A stretch of 23,080 nucleotides of DNA from an uncultured bacterium (GCA_905215835.1 CAJMRR010000009.1:1-23080); one strand, 5' to 3'; counted from the first letter of the stretch, positions 16,184 through 22,081 are shown. Program-made: numbers and translations. The notes: generated from the sequence alone by a model not told the origin.

Positions 16184-16921
16184 ATGGATAACTATTTGAA
16201 TGTAATGCGCGCTCGCCGCGAGCAGATACTCGAGCGTTTCTATGCCGCGCTCGATCGCGCCGGGAGGCCCCGTGATGCCGCGCGTTTGATTGCCGTGTCC
16301 AAGACCGTCGGCGTCGATGAGACCATCGCGGCCATCCAGGTGGGATATCGCCATTTTGCCGAGAACCGCCCGCAAGAGCTCGTCCGCAAACTTGCAGGTC
16401 TGGCGGATCATCCGGAGCTGCCCGAGGTGCGCTTCGACATGATTGGCAACCTTCAGACCAACAAGATCAACGCGGTGTTGGGCTCGGCCGAGCTGATTCA
16501 TTCGGTGGGGTCGCTTCATTTGGTGCAGGCGATCTCGAGCCGTGCCATTCGCAAGATCGAAGCTGGCGAGCTCGCCGCCCCCCAGCAGGTGCTGATCGAG
16601 GTTAACGTAAGCGGCGAGGAGTCCAAGGGCGGTTTTTCGCCCGATGAGATTCGTGGCGCTGCCGGCGAGCTTGCGGAACTTGAGGGAATTTGTGTGCAGG
16701 GCCTTATGACTATGGCCCCTCGGGGGAACAAGGATGTGGCGCGTCGCACCTTTGCCGGGCTGCGAGAGCTGAGGGATGAGTTGGAGGCGGCGCATCCCGA
16801 TCTGAGGCTGCCCGAGCTTTCTTGCGGCATGAGCGAGGACTTTGAGCCTGCCCTTGAGGAGGGCTCTACGCTCGTTCGCCTGGGCAGGGTAGTATTTAGC
16901 CCGGAGTTTGCAGTAAAATAG
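16184..16921 (+). CDS. yggS: YggS/YlmE family PLP homeostasis protein
   Basis: Cytoplasmic single-domain alanine-racemase-fold protein that binds pyridoxal phosphate and keeps PLP and amino-acid pools balanced; it is not a racemase itself. It has 245 residues from ATG 16184. Motifs: LIAVSKTVG with the PLP-binding Lys, HFAENRPQELVRK, FDMIGNLQTNKINAV, IEVNVSGEESKGGF, GLMTMAPRG, LSCGMSEDFEPALEEGSTLVRLGRVVF. A TTG at 16178 is in frame but sits only 3 nt from GGAGG (16170-16174), whereas the ATG is 9 nt away. In Gram-positives this gene normally lies between pgeF and sepF; here the pst-phoU genes separate it from pgeF. Confidence 0.95.
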   Translation: MDNYLNVMRARREQILERFYAALDRAGRPRDAARLIAVSKTVGVDETIAAIQVGYRHFAENRPQELVRKLAGLADHPELPEVRFDMIGNLQTNKINAVLGSAELIHSVGSLHLVQAISSRAIRKIEAGELAAPQQVLIEVNVSGEESKGGFSPDEIRGAAGELAELEGICVQGLMTMAPRGNKDVARRTFAGLRELRDELEAAHPDLRLPELSCGMSEDFEPALEEGSTLVRLGRVVFSPEFAVK

Positions 16922-16922
16922 G

Positions 16923-16951
16923 GCTCTGAAGTGCGCACTGGTTTACAGAGC
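16923..16951 (+). other. Nested palindrome between yggS and sepF
   Basis: GCTCTG (16923-16928) pairs with CAGAGC (16946-16951), and the enclosed AGTGCGCACT (16930-16939) is a perfect 10-bp palindrome. It starts right after the yggS stop and ends about 30 nt before sepF. There is no T tract. It may be an operator, a processing site or a weak attenuator; I see the symmetry but cannot assign a role. Confidence 0.35.
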
Positions 16952-16981
16952 GCCTGCACTAAACCGTGAGAGGACACAACC

Positions 16982-17707
16982 ATGGGCTTCCTTGACGAGA
17001 TTAAAAATAAGATGCACCTGGGCGGCCAGCAGGGTTACGACCAGAGCTATGACCAGGATGACGACTACGGCTACGATGACGGCTACGATGATGGCTATCA
17101 GAACAACGGCTACAGCGGTACCTCGGGCGAGGGCTTCTATACCCAGGACGAGCCGAGTAACGGCCTGCTGGGCCAAACGCGCCGCGGTGAGGCCGAGTCG
17201 GTCGCCGTGTATACGCGCTCCGGCCAGCTGGTCGGCGATGACTCGCGTCATGCAACGACGTACAATCCGCCGTCGCGTTCTCAGGATAGTGCCGCAGGCG
17301 GCTATCGCCCCGGCGCTTACGACACGCCGTCGAGTTATGCCGAGAGCGCCCGCGCTCGTGCCGCGGCACCTGCGCCCGCTTCTGCGCCGAGCGACGCCTC
17401 GGCCTATGCAAACAACATCATTAACGCCACGCCGCAGCTGCCTGCCTATGTCCTGCGCCCTGAGAGCTATGACGATGTCGAGACCGTTGTCCGCCGCGTG
17501 CGCACCAAGCAGCCCGTTGCGCTGATTTTTGTTGGCGTTCGCACCGAGGTCGCCAAGCGTGTCCTGGACTTTAGCTATGGCTTTGCCTGCGGCCTGGGCG
17601 CTACGGTCAAAGAGGTGGGCGATCGCGTGTTTATGGTGCTGCCCGCCGGCTGCGAGGTCAAGGATTCGGACCTTAAGAAGCTGCGCGCCGACGGCTACCT
17701 TAAGTAA
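16982..17707 (+). CDS. sepF: Cell division protein SepF
   Basis: SepF binds the FtsZ C-terminal peptide and tethers FtsZ to the membrane; it is the main anchor in actinobacteria that lack FtsA. The 241 residues comprise an N-terminal amphipathic membrane-binding helix (MGFLDEIKNKMHLG), a long disordered linker (15-150), and the SepF domain (about 150-241) with YVLRPESYDDVETVVRRV, QPVALIFVGVRTEVAKRVLDFSYGFACGLGATVKEVGDRVFMVLP. The linker begins with a Tyr/Asp/Gly-rich stretch (17-44, repeated YDDGYDDGY) and continues Ser/Pro/Ala-rich; it is longer than in Bacillus (about 150 aa total protein). ATG is preceded by GAGAGG. The N-terminal low-complexity stretch should not be mistaken for a separate gene. 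Confidence 0.93.
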   Translation: MGFLDEIKNKMHLGGQQGYDQSYDQDDDYGYDDGYDDGYQNNGYSGTSGEGFYTQDEPSNGLLGQTRRGEAESVAVYTRSGQLVGDDSRHATTYNPPSRSQDSAAGGYRPGAYDTPSSYAESARARAAAPAPASAPSDASAYANNIINATPQLPAYVLRPESYDDVETVVRRVRTKQPVALIFVGVRTEVAKRVLDFSYGFACGLGATVKEVGDRVFMVLPAGCEVKDSDLKKLRADGYLK

Positions 17708-17728
17708 ACCCAAGACGAGGAGATTCTC

Positions 17729-18010
17729 ATCAACATCTACACCATTGTCCAGCTGGTCAACACGCTGTTCAACTTCTACTCCACACTTATTGTGGTCTAT
17801 TGCTTTATGACGTGGATTCCCATGAAGCAGGGCGGCCTGCTGCAGGATATCGCCGCGGTGCTCGATAGCGTCTGCGGTCCGTGGCTCAACCTGTTTCGTC
17901 GGTTTATTCCGCCGATGGGCGGCGTTGATTTTTCGCCGGTCGTTGCGATTATTGCGTTGCAGTTGGTGCAGAGGCTGATTCTGCAGCTTCTTATAGGTAT
18001 ACTCGTATAG
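17729..18010 (+). CDS. yggT: YggT/YlmG family membrane protein, apparent ATC start
   Basis: Small two-helix membrane protein of the YggT/YlmG family, 93 residues if started at ATC 17729. Homologues sit beside sepF and divIVA and affect division or nucleoid organisation, but the molecular role is unknown. The family pattern is clear: first helix (IVQLVNTLFNFYSTLIVVYCFMTWIP), then DSVCGPWLNLFRRFIPPMGGVDFSPVVAIIAL, the conserved linker into the second helix. No ATG, GTG or TTG occurs in frame between the upstream stop (17705) and 17792. GAGGAG (17717-17722) sits exactly 6 nt before the ATC. The first standard start, GTG 17792, would cut the first helix in half and has no ribosome-binding site. 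ATT 17723 is the only other option and lies too close. Confidence 0.85.
   Translation: MNIYTIVQLVNTLFNFYSTLIVVYCFMTWIPMKQGGLLQDIAAVLDSVCGPWLNLFRRFIPPMGGVDFSPVVAIIALQLVQRLILQLLIGILV
17998..18003 (+). promoter_or_regulatory. Weak candidate -10 element for divIVA
   Basis: TATACT lies at the 3' end of yggT, about 70 nt before divIVA, with only a poor -35 (CTGATT, 17 bp upstream). A second TATAGT follows at 18006-18011. This would give divIVA its own promoter, but the match is modest. Confidence 0.2.
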
Positions 18011-18072
18011 TACTGGCTCAGTAACTTACGTCGGGCGCCCGGCGCCAAGGCGATGATAAAGGAGAACTTGTT

Positions 18073-18747
18073 ATGGCTATTACCCCTGCTGACATCCAGG
18101 CTCAGACTTTCTCTGAGGCCAAGCGCGGCTATGATCCCGCCGAGGTCGACGTCTTTTTGGAGACGCTGTCCTCCGAGGTTGACGCTATGCTTGCCAAGAT
18201 TGTCGATCTTAAGGGTCGTCTGACTGCCACCGAGCAGCAGCTTGCCGACACGCAGGCCCAGCTTGCCCAGGCTCAGGACGCTGCCGCTCAGGCCGTTCCC
18301 GCCGCTCCTGTGGCCGCTCCCGCACCCGACTTCTCCGCTCAGGAGCGCCAGATCTCCGCTGCGCTGATCGCTGCCCAGCAGACCGCCGAGGGCATCGTCA
18401 ACGACGCCAACGAGAACGCTGAGCGTATCCGCAACGAAGCCGACGCCAAGGCCCGCGAGGTCATCCGTCAGGCCCTGACCGAGAAGCAGGCCGAGCTCGA
18501 GGAGATCGACCGTCTGAAGGCTTCCCGTGAGGAGTTCAAAGCCGAGTACCTCAAGCTCATCCAGCACTTCATGGACGATGCGCAGAATTCCTTCCCGTCC
18601 GACCTTATGGCCTCCACGCCGGTCGGTTCTGCGGCTTCTCCTGCAGTGACCGTTCCCGCCGAGCCGCTGCCTGTCGCTGATCCGGTTGTTCCCGTGGCTG
18701 ACCCCTTCGCCCCGATCGACAACTTTGCCGCTGACGACCTGGACTAA
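18073..18747 (+). CDS. divIVA: DivIVA domain-containing cell division/polarity protein
   Basis: Coiled-coil protein that recognises curved membrane at septa and poles and recruits wall-synthesis or division factors. It has 224 residues. The N-terminal DivIVA lipid-binding domain (1-45) reads ITPADIQAQTFSEAKRGYDPAEVDVFLETL, with the typical GYDPAEVDxFL motif. A first coiled coil (about 28-70) is followed by a Pro/Ala linker (71-87) and a second coiled coil (88-172), and the protein ends in a Pro/Val/Asp-rich acidic tail (PVADPVVPVADPFAPIDN). ATG has AAAGGAG 8-9 nt upstream. It closes the division cluster and is followed by a strong terminator. In actinobacteria the homologue (Wag31) also directs polar growth. 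Confidence 0.93.
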   Translation: MAITPADIQAQTFSEAKRGYDPAEVDVFLETLSSEVDAMLAKIVDLKGRLTATEQQLADTQAQLAQAQDAAAQAVPAAPVAAPAPDFSAQERQISAALIAAQQTAEGIVNDANENAERIRNEADAKAREVIRQALTEKQAELEEIDRLKASREEFKAEYLKLIQHFMDDAQNSFPSDLMASTPVGSAASPAVTVPAEPLPVADPVVPVADPFAPIDNFAADDLD

Positions 18748-18773
18748 CATTCGGCCTACAATTTAGTGCCTAG

Positions 18774-18803
18774 AAAGGACCCGCAGCTTGCGGGTCCTTT
18801 TTT
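18774..18803 (+). terminator. Rho-independent terminator after divIVA
   Basis: GGACCCGC (18777-18784) and GCGGGTCC (18790-18797) form a perfect 8-bp stem with loop AGCTT, flanked by AAA before and six T after. Confidence 0.95.
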
Positions 18804-18828
18804 ATGACTGTGCAGGGGTGCGCATCAT

Positions 18829-18864
18829 AAAAAACCGAGCCCTGCACATAGTGGCGCAGAGCTC
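18829..18864 (-). terminator. Rho-independent terminator of the nitroreductase gene
   Basis: On the minus strand GAGCTCTGC (18864-18856) pairs with GCAGGGCTC (18845-18837), 9 bp with one G-U pair and a 10-nt loop, followed by GG and six T (18834-18829). It lies about 50 nt past the nitroreductase stop. The plus strand of the same stretch also has TGTGCAGGG/CCCTGCACA, which overlaps and competes with this stem. Confidence 0.8.
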
Positions 18865-18914
18865 AGCGAACGGGTGAGCGGTAAAAGGTAGGTTTTGAGG
18901 TATGTCCTAAAAAT

Positions 18915-19445
18915 CTACTTGAGGAGGAAGTCGGGGAGGGGAATGGTGCGGGCCTCGCGATGCTCGGGATCGGCGATGTGGTCGGCAGGATAGCCACAGA
19001 CGAGCATGTGATAGGGATAGACGCCCTCGGGCAGGTTGAACTGCTCTTGTGCTACCTCAGGCTTAAAATGGCATACCCAGCACGTTCCCAGGCCCTGCTC
19101 GGTGGCCTCCATCATCATCTGATCGCACACTATGGACGTATCGATTTCACTGGAATTCATCTGGTCATACGGGCGCACCCAAGCGTCTTCGGTAACGCTA
19201 CAAATAAGGAAGATGAGCGGAGCGCCAAAGATAGATCCATCACGAGCAAACCGAGGCTGACAAGCAGCAGCCTTCTCCAGAAGCTCAGGCGTATCCAGCA
19301 CCATCACACGGGTTGGATGGTTATTACAAGCAGAAGGAGCAATACGCCCAGCCTCAACAATGGCATCCACCACCGACTGCTCCACAGGACGGTCCTCAAA
19401 CAAACGACAAGAATACCGAGACCGAGCCAGATCCAAATACGACAT
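18915..19445 (-). CDS. Nitroreductase family protein
   Basis: Probable FMN-dependent oxidoreductase of the nitroreductase superfamily, 176 residues; the natural substrate cannot be told from sequence. N-terminal motif SRYSCRLFEDRPV with the FMN-phosphate-contacting SRYSxR, then AGRIAPSACNNHPTR, APLIFLICSV, a helix-rich middle (DTSIVCDQMMMEATEQGLGTCWV, the conserved GLGTCW motif), and a C-terminal HMLVCGYPAD. The start is ATG 19445 with GGAGG (19455-19451) 5 nt upstream; the frame stays open 66 nt further but only through a repeat-rich leader. Codon use changes along the gene: roughly the first 75 codons are rich in T-ending forms, the rest prefer C-ending forms like neighbouring genes. It is transcribed toward divIVA and has its own terminator. 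Confidence 0.88.
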   Translation of the reverse strand: MSYLDLARSRYSCRLFEDRPVEQSVVDAIVEAGRIAPSACNNHPTRVMVLDTPELLEKAAACQPRFARDGSIFGAPLIFLICSVTEDAWVRPYDQMNSSEIDTSIVCDQMMMEATEQGLGTCWVCHFKPEVAQEQFNLPEGVYPYHMLVCGYPADHIADPEHREARTIPLPDFLLK

Positions 19446-19477
19446 ACAAGCCCTCCAACAATTAAAAATCAAACAAA

Positions 19478-19609
19478 CCCAAAGTAACCCAAAGAGTACC
19501 CAAAGCAGCAATCAGCCAAGCGCTCATCAAGGGCCAAAGTGTCCGAACGGGTACCAAAGGTCCCTTCAGCCAAGCCCCCATTGCGCTAAAACTATCAGCC
19601 AAAGTTCCA
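19478..19609 (-). repeat. Array of CCAAAG-type motifs upstream of the nitroreductase gene
   Basis: Reading the plus strand, CCCAAAG occurs at 19478-19484, 19488-19494 and 19499-19505 (10- and 11-bp steps, about one helical turn). Further CCAAAG or CCAAG copies occur at about 19516, 19534, 19554, 19570 and 19599. On the coding (minus) strand these read CTTTGG(G). They fill most of the intergenic space before the nitroreductase start. The stretch contains no convincing gene. A multi-site operator is one reading; chance or decayed repeats is another. Confidence 0.45.
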
Positions 19610-19614
19610 ATGGT

Positions 19615-19722
19615 GGTACGTAAGGCGAAGGCCCGACACCTATTTACTTTCGAACGACTCTGCCGTGCAGCCGGAGTGAGAAAGCAAATAGGTGCCGGGC
19701 CTTCGCCGGTGGGATGCGTACC
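19615..19722 (-). repeat. Long inverted repeat / RNA hairpin after the DUF47 gene
   Basis: Arms 19624-19651 and 19680-19707 are complementary over 26 of 28 positions. An outer 6-bp pair, GGTACG (19615-19620) with CGTACC (19717-19722), encloses them, and ACTC/GAGT (19657-19660, 19674-19677) adds a small stem in the loop. Both mismatches are A-C on the plus strand but G-U in minus-strand RNA, so the transcript reading through from the DUF47 gene would form an uninterrupted 28-bp stem. The element begins 5 nt after that gene's stop. There is no T tract. It could be a 3'-UTR structure, a REP-like element or a small MITE. Confidence 0.75.
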
Positions 19723-19727
19723 GCTAA

Positions 19728-20351
19728 TTAACTGTTCTTCATGACAATCGAATCCACGACATCAGCCACATTCTCGCAGCAGTCGGCGCAGTACTCCAGG
19801 AAAGCGTAGACGTCACGCCAGGCGATGACCTCGAGCGGGTCCTTGCCATTGACGTGCAGGTTGCGCATGGCGTTGATGTAGAGCTCATCGGCCTCGGACT
19901 CAATGGTGTTGATCTGGATGACCAGCTCGCGCAGGGTCTTGGACTTGCGGTAATTAGGCAGCTCGACCATAAGGTCCTTCATGGCGCGGCAGGCGTCGGT
20001 CACCTTGTGGGCGATGACAATGGCATCGGGGTGGATGCTCTGGATGTTGGTGAAGTAGACGCGCTGCACGACGCCCTCGATACGGTCAAGCACAGTGTCG
20101 AGCGAGCAGCTCATCAGGTCCAGATCCTCGCGCTCAAGCGGGGTGATAAAGGCAGTGAGCAGGGCATCCTCGAGCTCATGGTGCTTCTTGTCGGCCGCAT
20201 GCTCAATCGCATGCATCTCTTCGAGCATGCCGTGGATCTGCGCGGGATCAAAGTTCTCAAAAATCTTGATGAGCAACTCTGCGGCCTGGACAGCAAGGTC
20301 GGCGCAGGCGACGTAGTTGTCAAAGTAGAACGAATCGGGTTTCTTTGCCAT
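19728..20351 (-). CDS. DUF47 family PhoU-like protein, Pit accessory
   Basis: All-helical cytoplasmic protein related to PhoU (DUF47), usually encoded with Pit-type transporters and thought to regulate them. It has 207 residues: AVQAAELLIKIFENF, then HAIEHAADKKHHELEDALLTAFITPLEREDL, LDTVLDRIEGVVQRV, INTIESEADELYINAMRNL, and the diagnostic C-terminal ECADCCENVADVVDSI-like segment (here EYCADCCENVADVVDSIVMKNS). The E/DxxxD-type clusters characteristic of PhoU folds are present. ATG 20351 has AAAGGA 7 nt upstream on the minus strand. It lies 67 nt downstream of pit and is almost certainly co-transcribed with it. Unlike the phoU at 15207 it has no acidic tail. Confidence 0.92.
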   Translation of the reverse strand: MAKKPDSFYFDNYVACADLAVQAAELLIKIFENFDPAQIHGMLEEMHAIEHAADKKHHELEDALLTAFITPLEREDLDLMSCSLDTVLDRIEGVVQRVYFTNIQSIHPDAIVIAHKVTDACRAMKDLMVELPNYRKSKTLRELVIQINTIESEADELYINAMRNLHVNGKDPLEVIAWRDVYAFLEYCADCCENVADVVDSIVMKNS

Positions 20352-20418
20352 GAGTGGGTCCTTTCGAGGCGAAGACGGGTGGGCGAGGTATTGCGGTCCG
20401 GATGGCCGTTCGGTTTGA

Positions 20419-21468
20419 CTAGATGAACATCATGAACAGCTTGGCCATGACAAAGCTGATGAGTCCGCAGGCGGGGAAGGTGAAGAACCAGGTGAACATC
20501 ATGTCCTTGACGACACCGAAGTTGATCGCCGAGAGGCGCTTGACGGCACCGACACCCATAATGGCGCAGGTCTTGATGTGCGTGGAGGACACGGGGATGC
20601 CGGTGAGCGTGGCAAGCAGCAGGTTTGCGGCGCCCGCCAGGTCGGCGGAGAAGCCCTGGTACTTTTCGAGCTTGACCATGCTCTGACCGACAGACTTGAT
20701 GATGCGCTCGCCGCCCACGCTGGTGCCGATGCCCATGGTGGCCGAGCACAGCAGCATGATCCAGATGGGGATGCCGGCGTCGCCGACGCTCGTCTGTCCG
20801 CTGGCAAAGGCGACACCTAAAAAGAGCACGCCGATAAACTTTTGTCCATCTTGCGCGCCGTGCATAAAGCTCATGGCCGCGGCACTTGCGATCTGAGCAT
20901 ATTTAAAGAAGACATTGGCACGTCGCCTGTTGGCGGCGGCGAAAAGAATCGAGACGAGCTTGCACAGGACCCAGCCCATGACAAAGCCCAGGCCGATGGA
21001 GAGCGCCAGGCCGTAGATGACCTTCATCCACTCGTGGACGTTGACGCTGCTCGCGCCGCCGAGGGCGATAGCGGCACCGGTCAGGCCGGCGATAAGGCTG
21101 TGGCTTTGCGAGGTGGGGATGCCAAAACGCGACGCTGTGGCGCCGTAGACGACGATGGAGAACAGTGCTGCGCAGAGGCACGCGAGCGCCATGGTGCTGT
21201 TTCCGCCAAAGTCGACGATATGTGAGATGGTGTTGGCGACGCTCGCGTTAAAGTGCGTCATGATGAGCACGCCGAGGAAGTTGAATGCGGCGCTCATGAG
21301 AATGGCGGCGCGGGCGGGCATGCAGCGCGTAGTGACACAGGTCGCGATGGCGTTGGGCGCGTCGGTCCATCCATTGACGAAGATGGCGCCGAGCGCGAGG
21401 ATCACGGTGACGGCAAGGACTGGGTTCGACACAATTTGGCCGAGGAAGGCTGAGAACGTTACGTCCAT
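20419..21468 (-). CDS. pit: Inorganic phosphate permease, PiT family
   Basis: Secondary transporter that imports phosphate (probably as a metal-phosphate complex) using the proton motive force. It has 349 residues and about ten membrane helices in the two-repeat PiT layout. The repeat signatures are VNGWTDAPNAIATCV near residue 32 and FMHGAQDGQKFIGV in the second half, which correspond to the PiT GxNDxxN motifs. SQSHSLIAGLTGAAIA and PVSSTHIKTCAIMGVG are the two conserved Ser/Thr-rich re-entrant segments. ATG 21468 lacks a good Shine-Dalgarno; the strong one lies 50 nt further upstream (see the leader entry). It heads a two-gene operon with the DUF47 gene. Confidence 0.95.
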   Translation of the reverse strand: MDVTFSAFLGQIVSNPVLAVTVILALGAIFVNGWTDAPNAIATCVTTRCMPARAAILMSAAFNFLGVLIMTHFNASVANTISHIVDFGGNSTMALACLCAALFSIVVYGATASRFGIPTSQSHSLIAGLTGAAIALGGASSVNVHEWMKVIYGLALSIGLGFVMGWVLCKLVSILFAAANRRRANVFFKYAQIASAAAMSFMHGAQDGQKFIGVLFLGVAFASGQTSVGDAGIPIWIMLLCSATMGIGTSVGGERIIKSVGQSMVKLEKYQGFSADLAGAANLLLATLTGIPVSSTHIKTCAIMGVGAVKRLSAINFGVVKDMMFTWFFTFPACGLISFVMAKLFMMFI

Positions 21469-21498
21469 ATATGGGCTTTCTCGAAGTTTGCAGGCACG

Positions 21499-21530
21499 TT
21501 ACAAAAACATGATAAATCGTATCACCTCCT
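21499..21530 (-). promoter_or_regulatory. pit leader: perfect Shine-Dalgarno with a stop-terminated mini-ORF
   Basis: The minus strand carries AGGAGGTGAT (21530-21521), a full match to the 16S rRNA tail. In the same frame as pit follow ATG (21510) or GTG (21525), both ended by TAA at 21501-21499. This yields a peptide of 3 or 8 codons, 30 nt before the pit ATG. ATG 21510 is about 14 nt from GGAGG, longer than optimal. It could be a leader peptide or translational coupling device, or a decayed longer start. Confidence 0.35.
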
Positions 21531-21683
21531 GCGGGTTTCTTTACCGAGTTCTGATGGGAGAAGTGAATTTTTTGGCACTAACATTGAATATTTGCCCTGT
21601 TGACCGCGGGTGTTCTTTTTGCTAGCACGCCATGAGGACACGGGCGCGCACCCCAACATCCCAAAACCACAGTCTGTTCGCTT

Positions 21684-21689
21684 TACAAT
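21684..21689 (+). promoter_or_regulatory. Candidate -10 element for the small unrecognised gene
   Basis: TACAAT lies 9 nt before ATG 21698. If this is the -10 hexamer, transcription would start about 21696, giving a leaderless or nearly leaderless mRNA from that ATG. No clear -35. The rest of the 250-bp divergent gap between pit and this gene (21469-21718) is AT-richer than average but shows no gene; TTGACC at 21600-21605 is another possible -35. Confidence 0.3.
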
Positions 21690-21718
21690 ATGCAAACATG
21701 CGTTCGATAATAGGGGGC

Positions 21719-22057
21719 ATGGAATATCGACAGACAGATGGCAAAACTCGACGCGTGCACAAGCAGTATGTGGACGTCGTGGCCCGCATCCTCGCGGGCG
21801 GACAAGTCGTGCCGGTTACCGTCTGCTGGGTCGACGGTCGCTGTTTTACGATCGACGAGATTGTCTCGTCCACCGGTTTTGGCCTAACGGTTCACGGCAT
21901 TCGTACGGCAACGTATAAGGTTCGTTTTGGTGGGCATGCGACCGAACTGTATCTGGAAGAACAGGCGCGTGAGCGACCGGATGGCTCGCAGGCCCATCTG
22001 ATGCGTTGGTGGGTGTGGGCATTCGACCGTACGCTCGAGAGTGGGCGCCGCAGGTAA
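21719..22057 (+). CDS. Small uncharacterised protein
   Basis: I do not recognise this gene with confidence. From ATG 21719 it encodes 112 residues: a basic N-terminus (DGKTRRVHKQYVDVVARI), then alternating hydrophobic and polar stretches that look beta-rich (VVPVTVCWVDGRCFTIDEIV, ATYKVRFGGHATELYLEEQ) and a C-terminal RWWVWAFDRTLE. It has no signal peptide or membrane helix, so it is probably cytoplasmic. The pattern of a DGR-x-F-x-I strand, then a xY-x-V strand, LY-x-E and a Trp-rich strand recalls small DUF6504-like actinobacterial proteins, but that is a loose resemblance. The start is uncertain: AGGGGG is almost adjacent to ATG 21719, and ATG 21698 and 21632 are also in frame. It is divergent from pit and precedes the BI-1 gene. 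Confidence 0.7.
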   Translation: MEYRQTDGKTRRVHKQYVDVVARILAGGQVVPVTVCWVDGRCFTIDEIVSSTGFGLTVHGIRTATYKVRFGGHATELYLEEQARERPDGSQAHLMRWWVWAFDRTLESGRRR

Positions 22058-22075
22058 GAGCGCGCGGCATTCGGG

Positions 22076-22081
22076 TACAAT
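22076..22081 (+). promoter_or_regulatory. Candidate extended -10 promoter for the BI-1 gene
   Basis: TACAAT preceded by CGGG, 55 nt before the BI-1 start, in an 80-bp gap. No matching -35 at 17 bp, so an extended -10 type promoter is suggested. The GGGTA-x-x-AT pattern recurs at 22917. Confidence 0.4.

Noticed and set aside
19446..19511. 22-residue N-terminal extension of the nitroreductase that looks like a membrane helix
   Set aside because: It is encoded by the CTTTGGG repeats and lacks a ribosome site; ATG 19445 has GGAGG at proper spacing and begins at the family's N-terminal motif.
19478..19609. CCAAAG copies considered as a CRISPR-like array
   Set aside because: Units are only 5-7 bp with irregular 10-29 bp steps, and no cas genes or spacer-sized unique segments are present.
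21521..21530. ATCACCTCCT on the plus strand, identical to the 16S rRNA 3' end, considered as an rRNA remnant
   Set aside because: No further 16S sequence flanks it; it is simply the complement of a strong Shine-Dalgarno on the minus strand.
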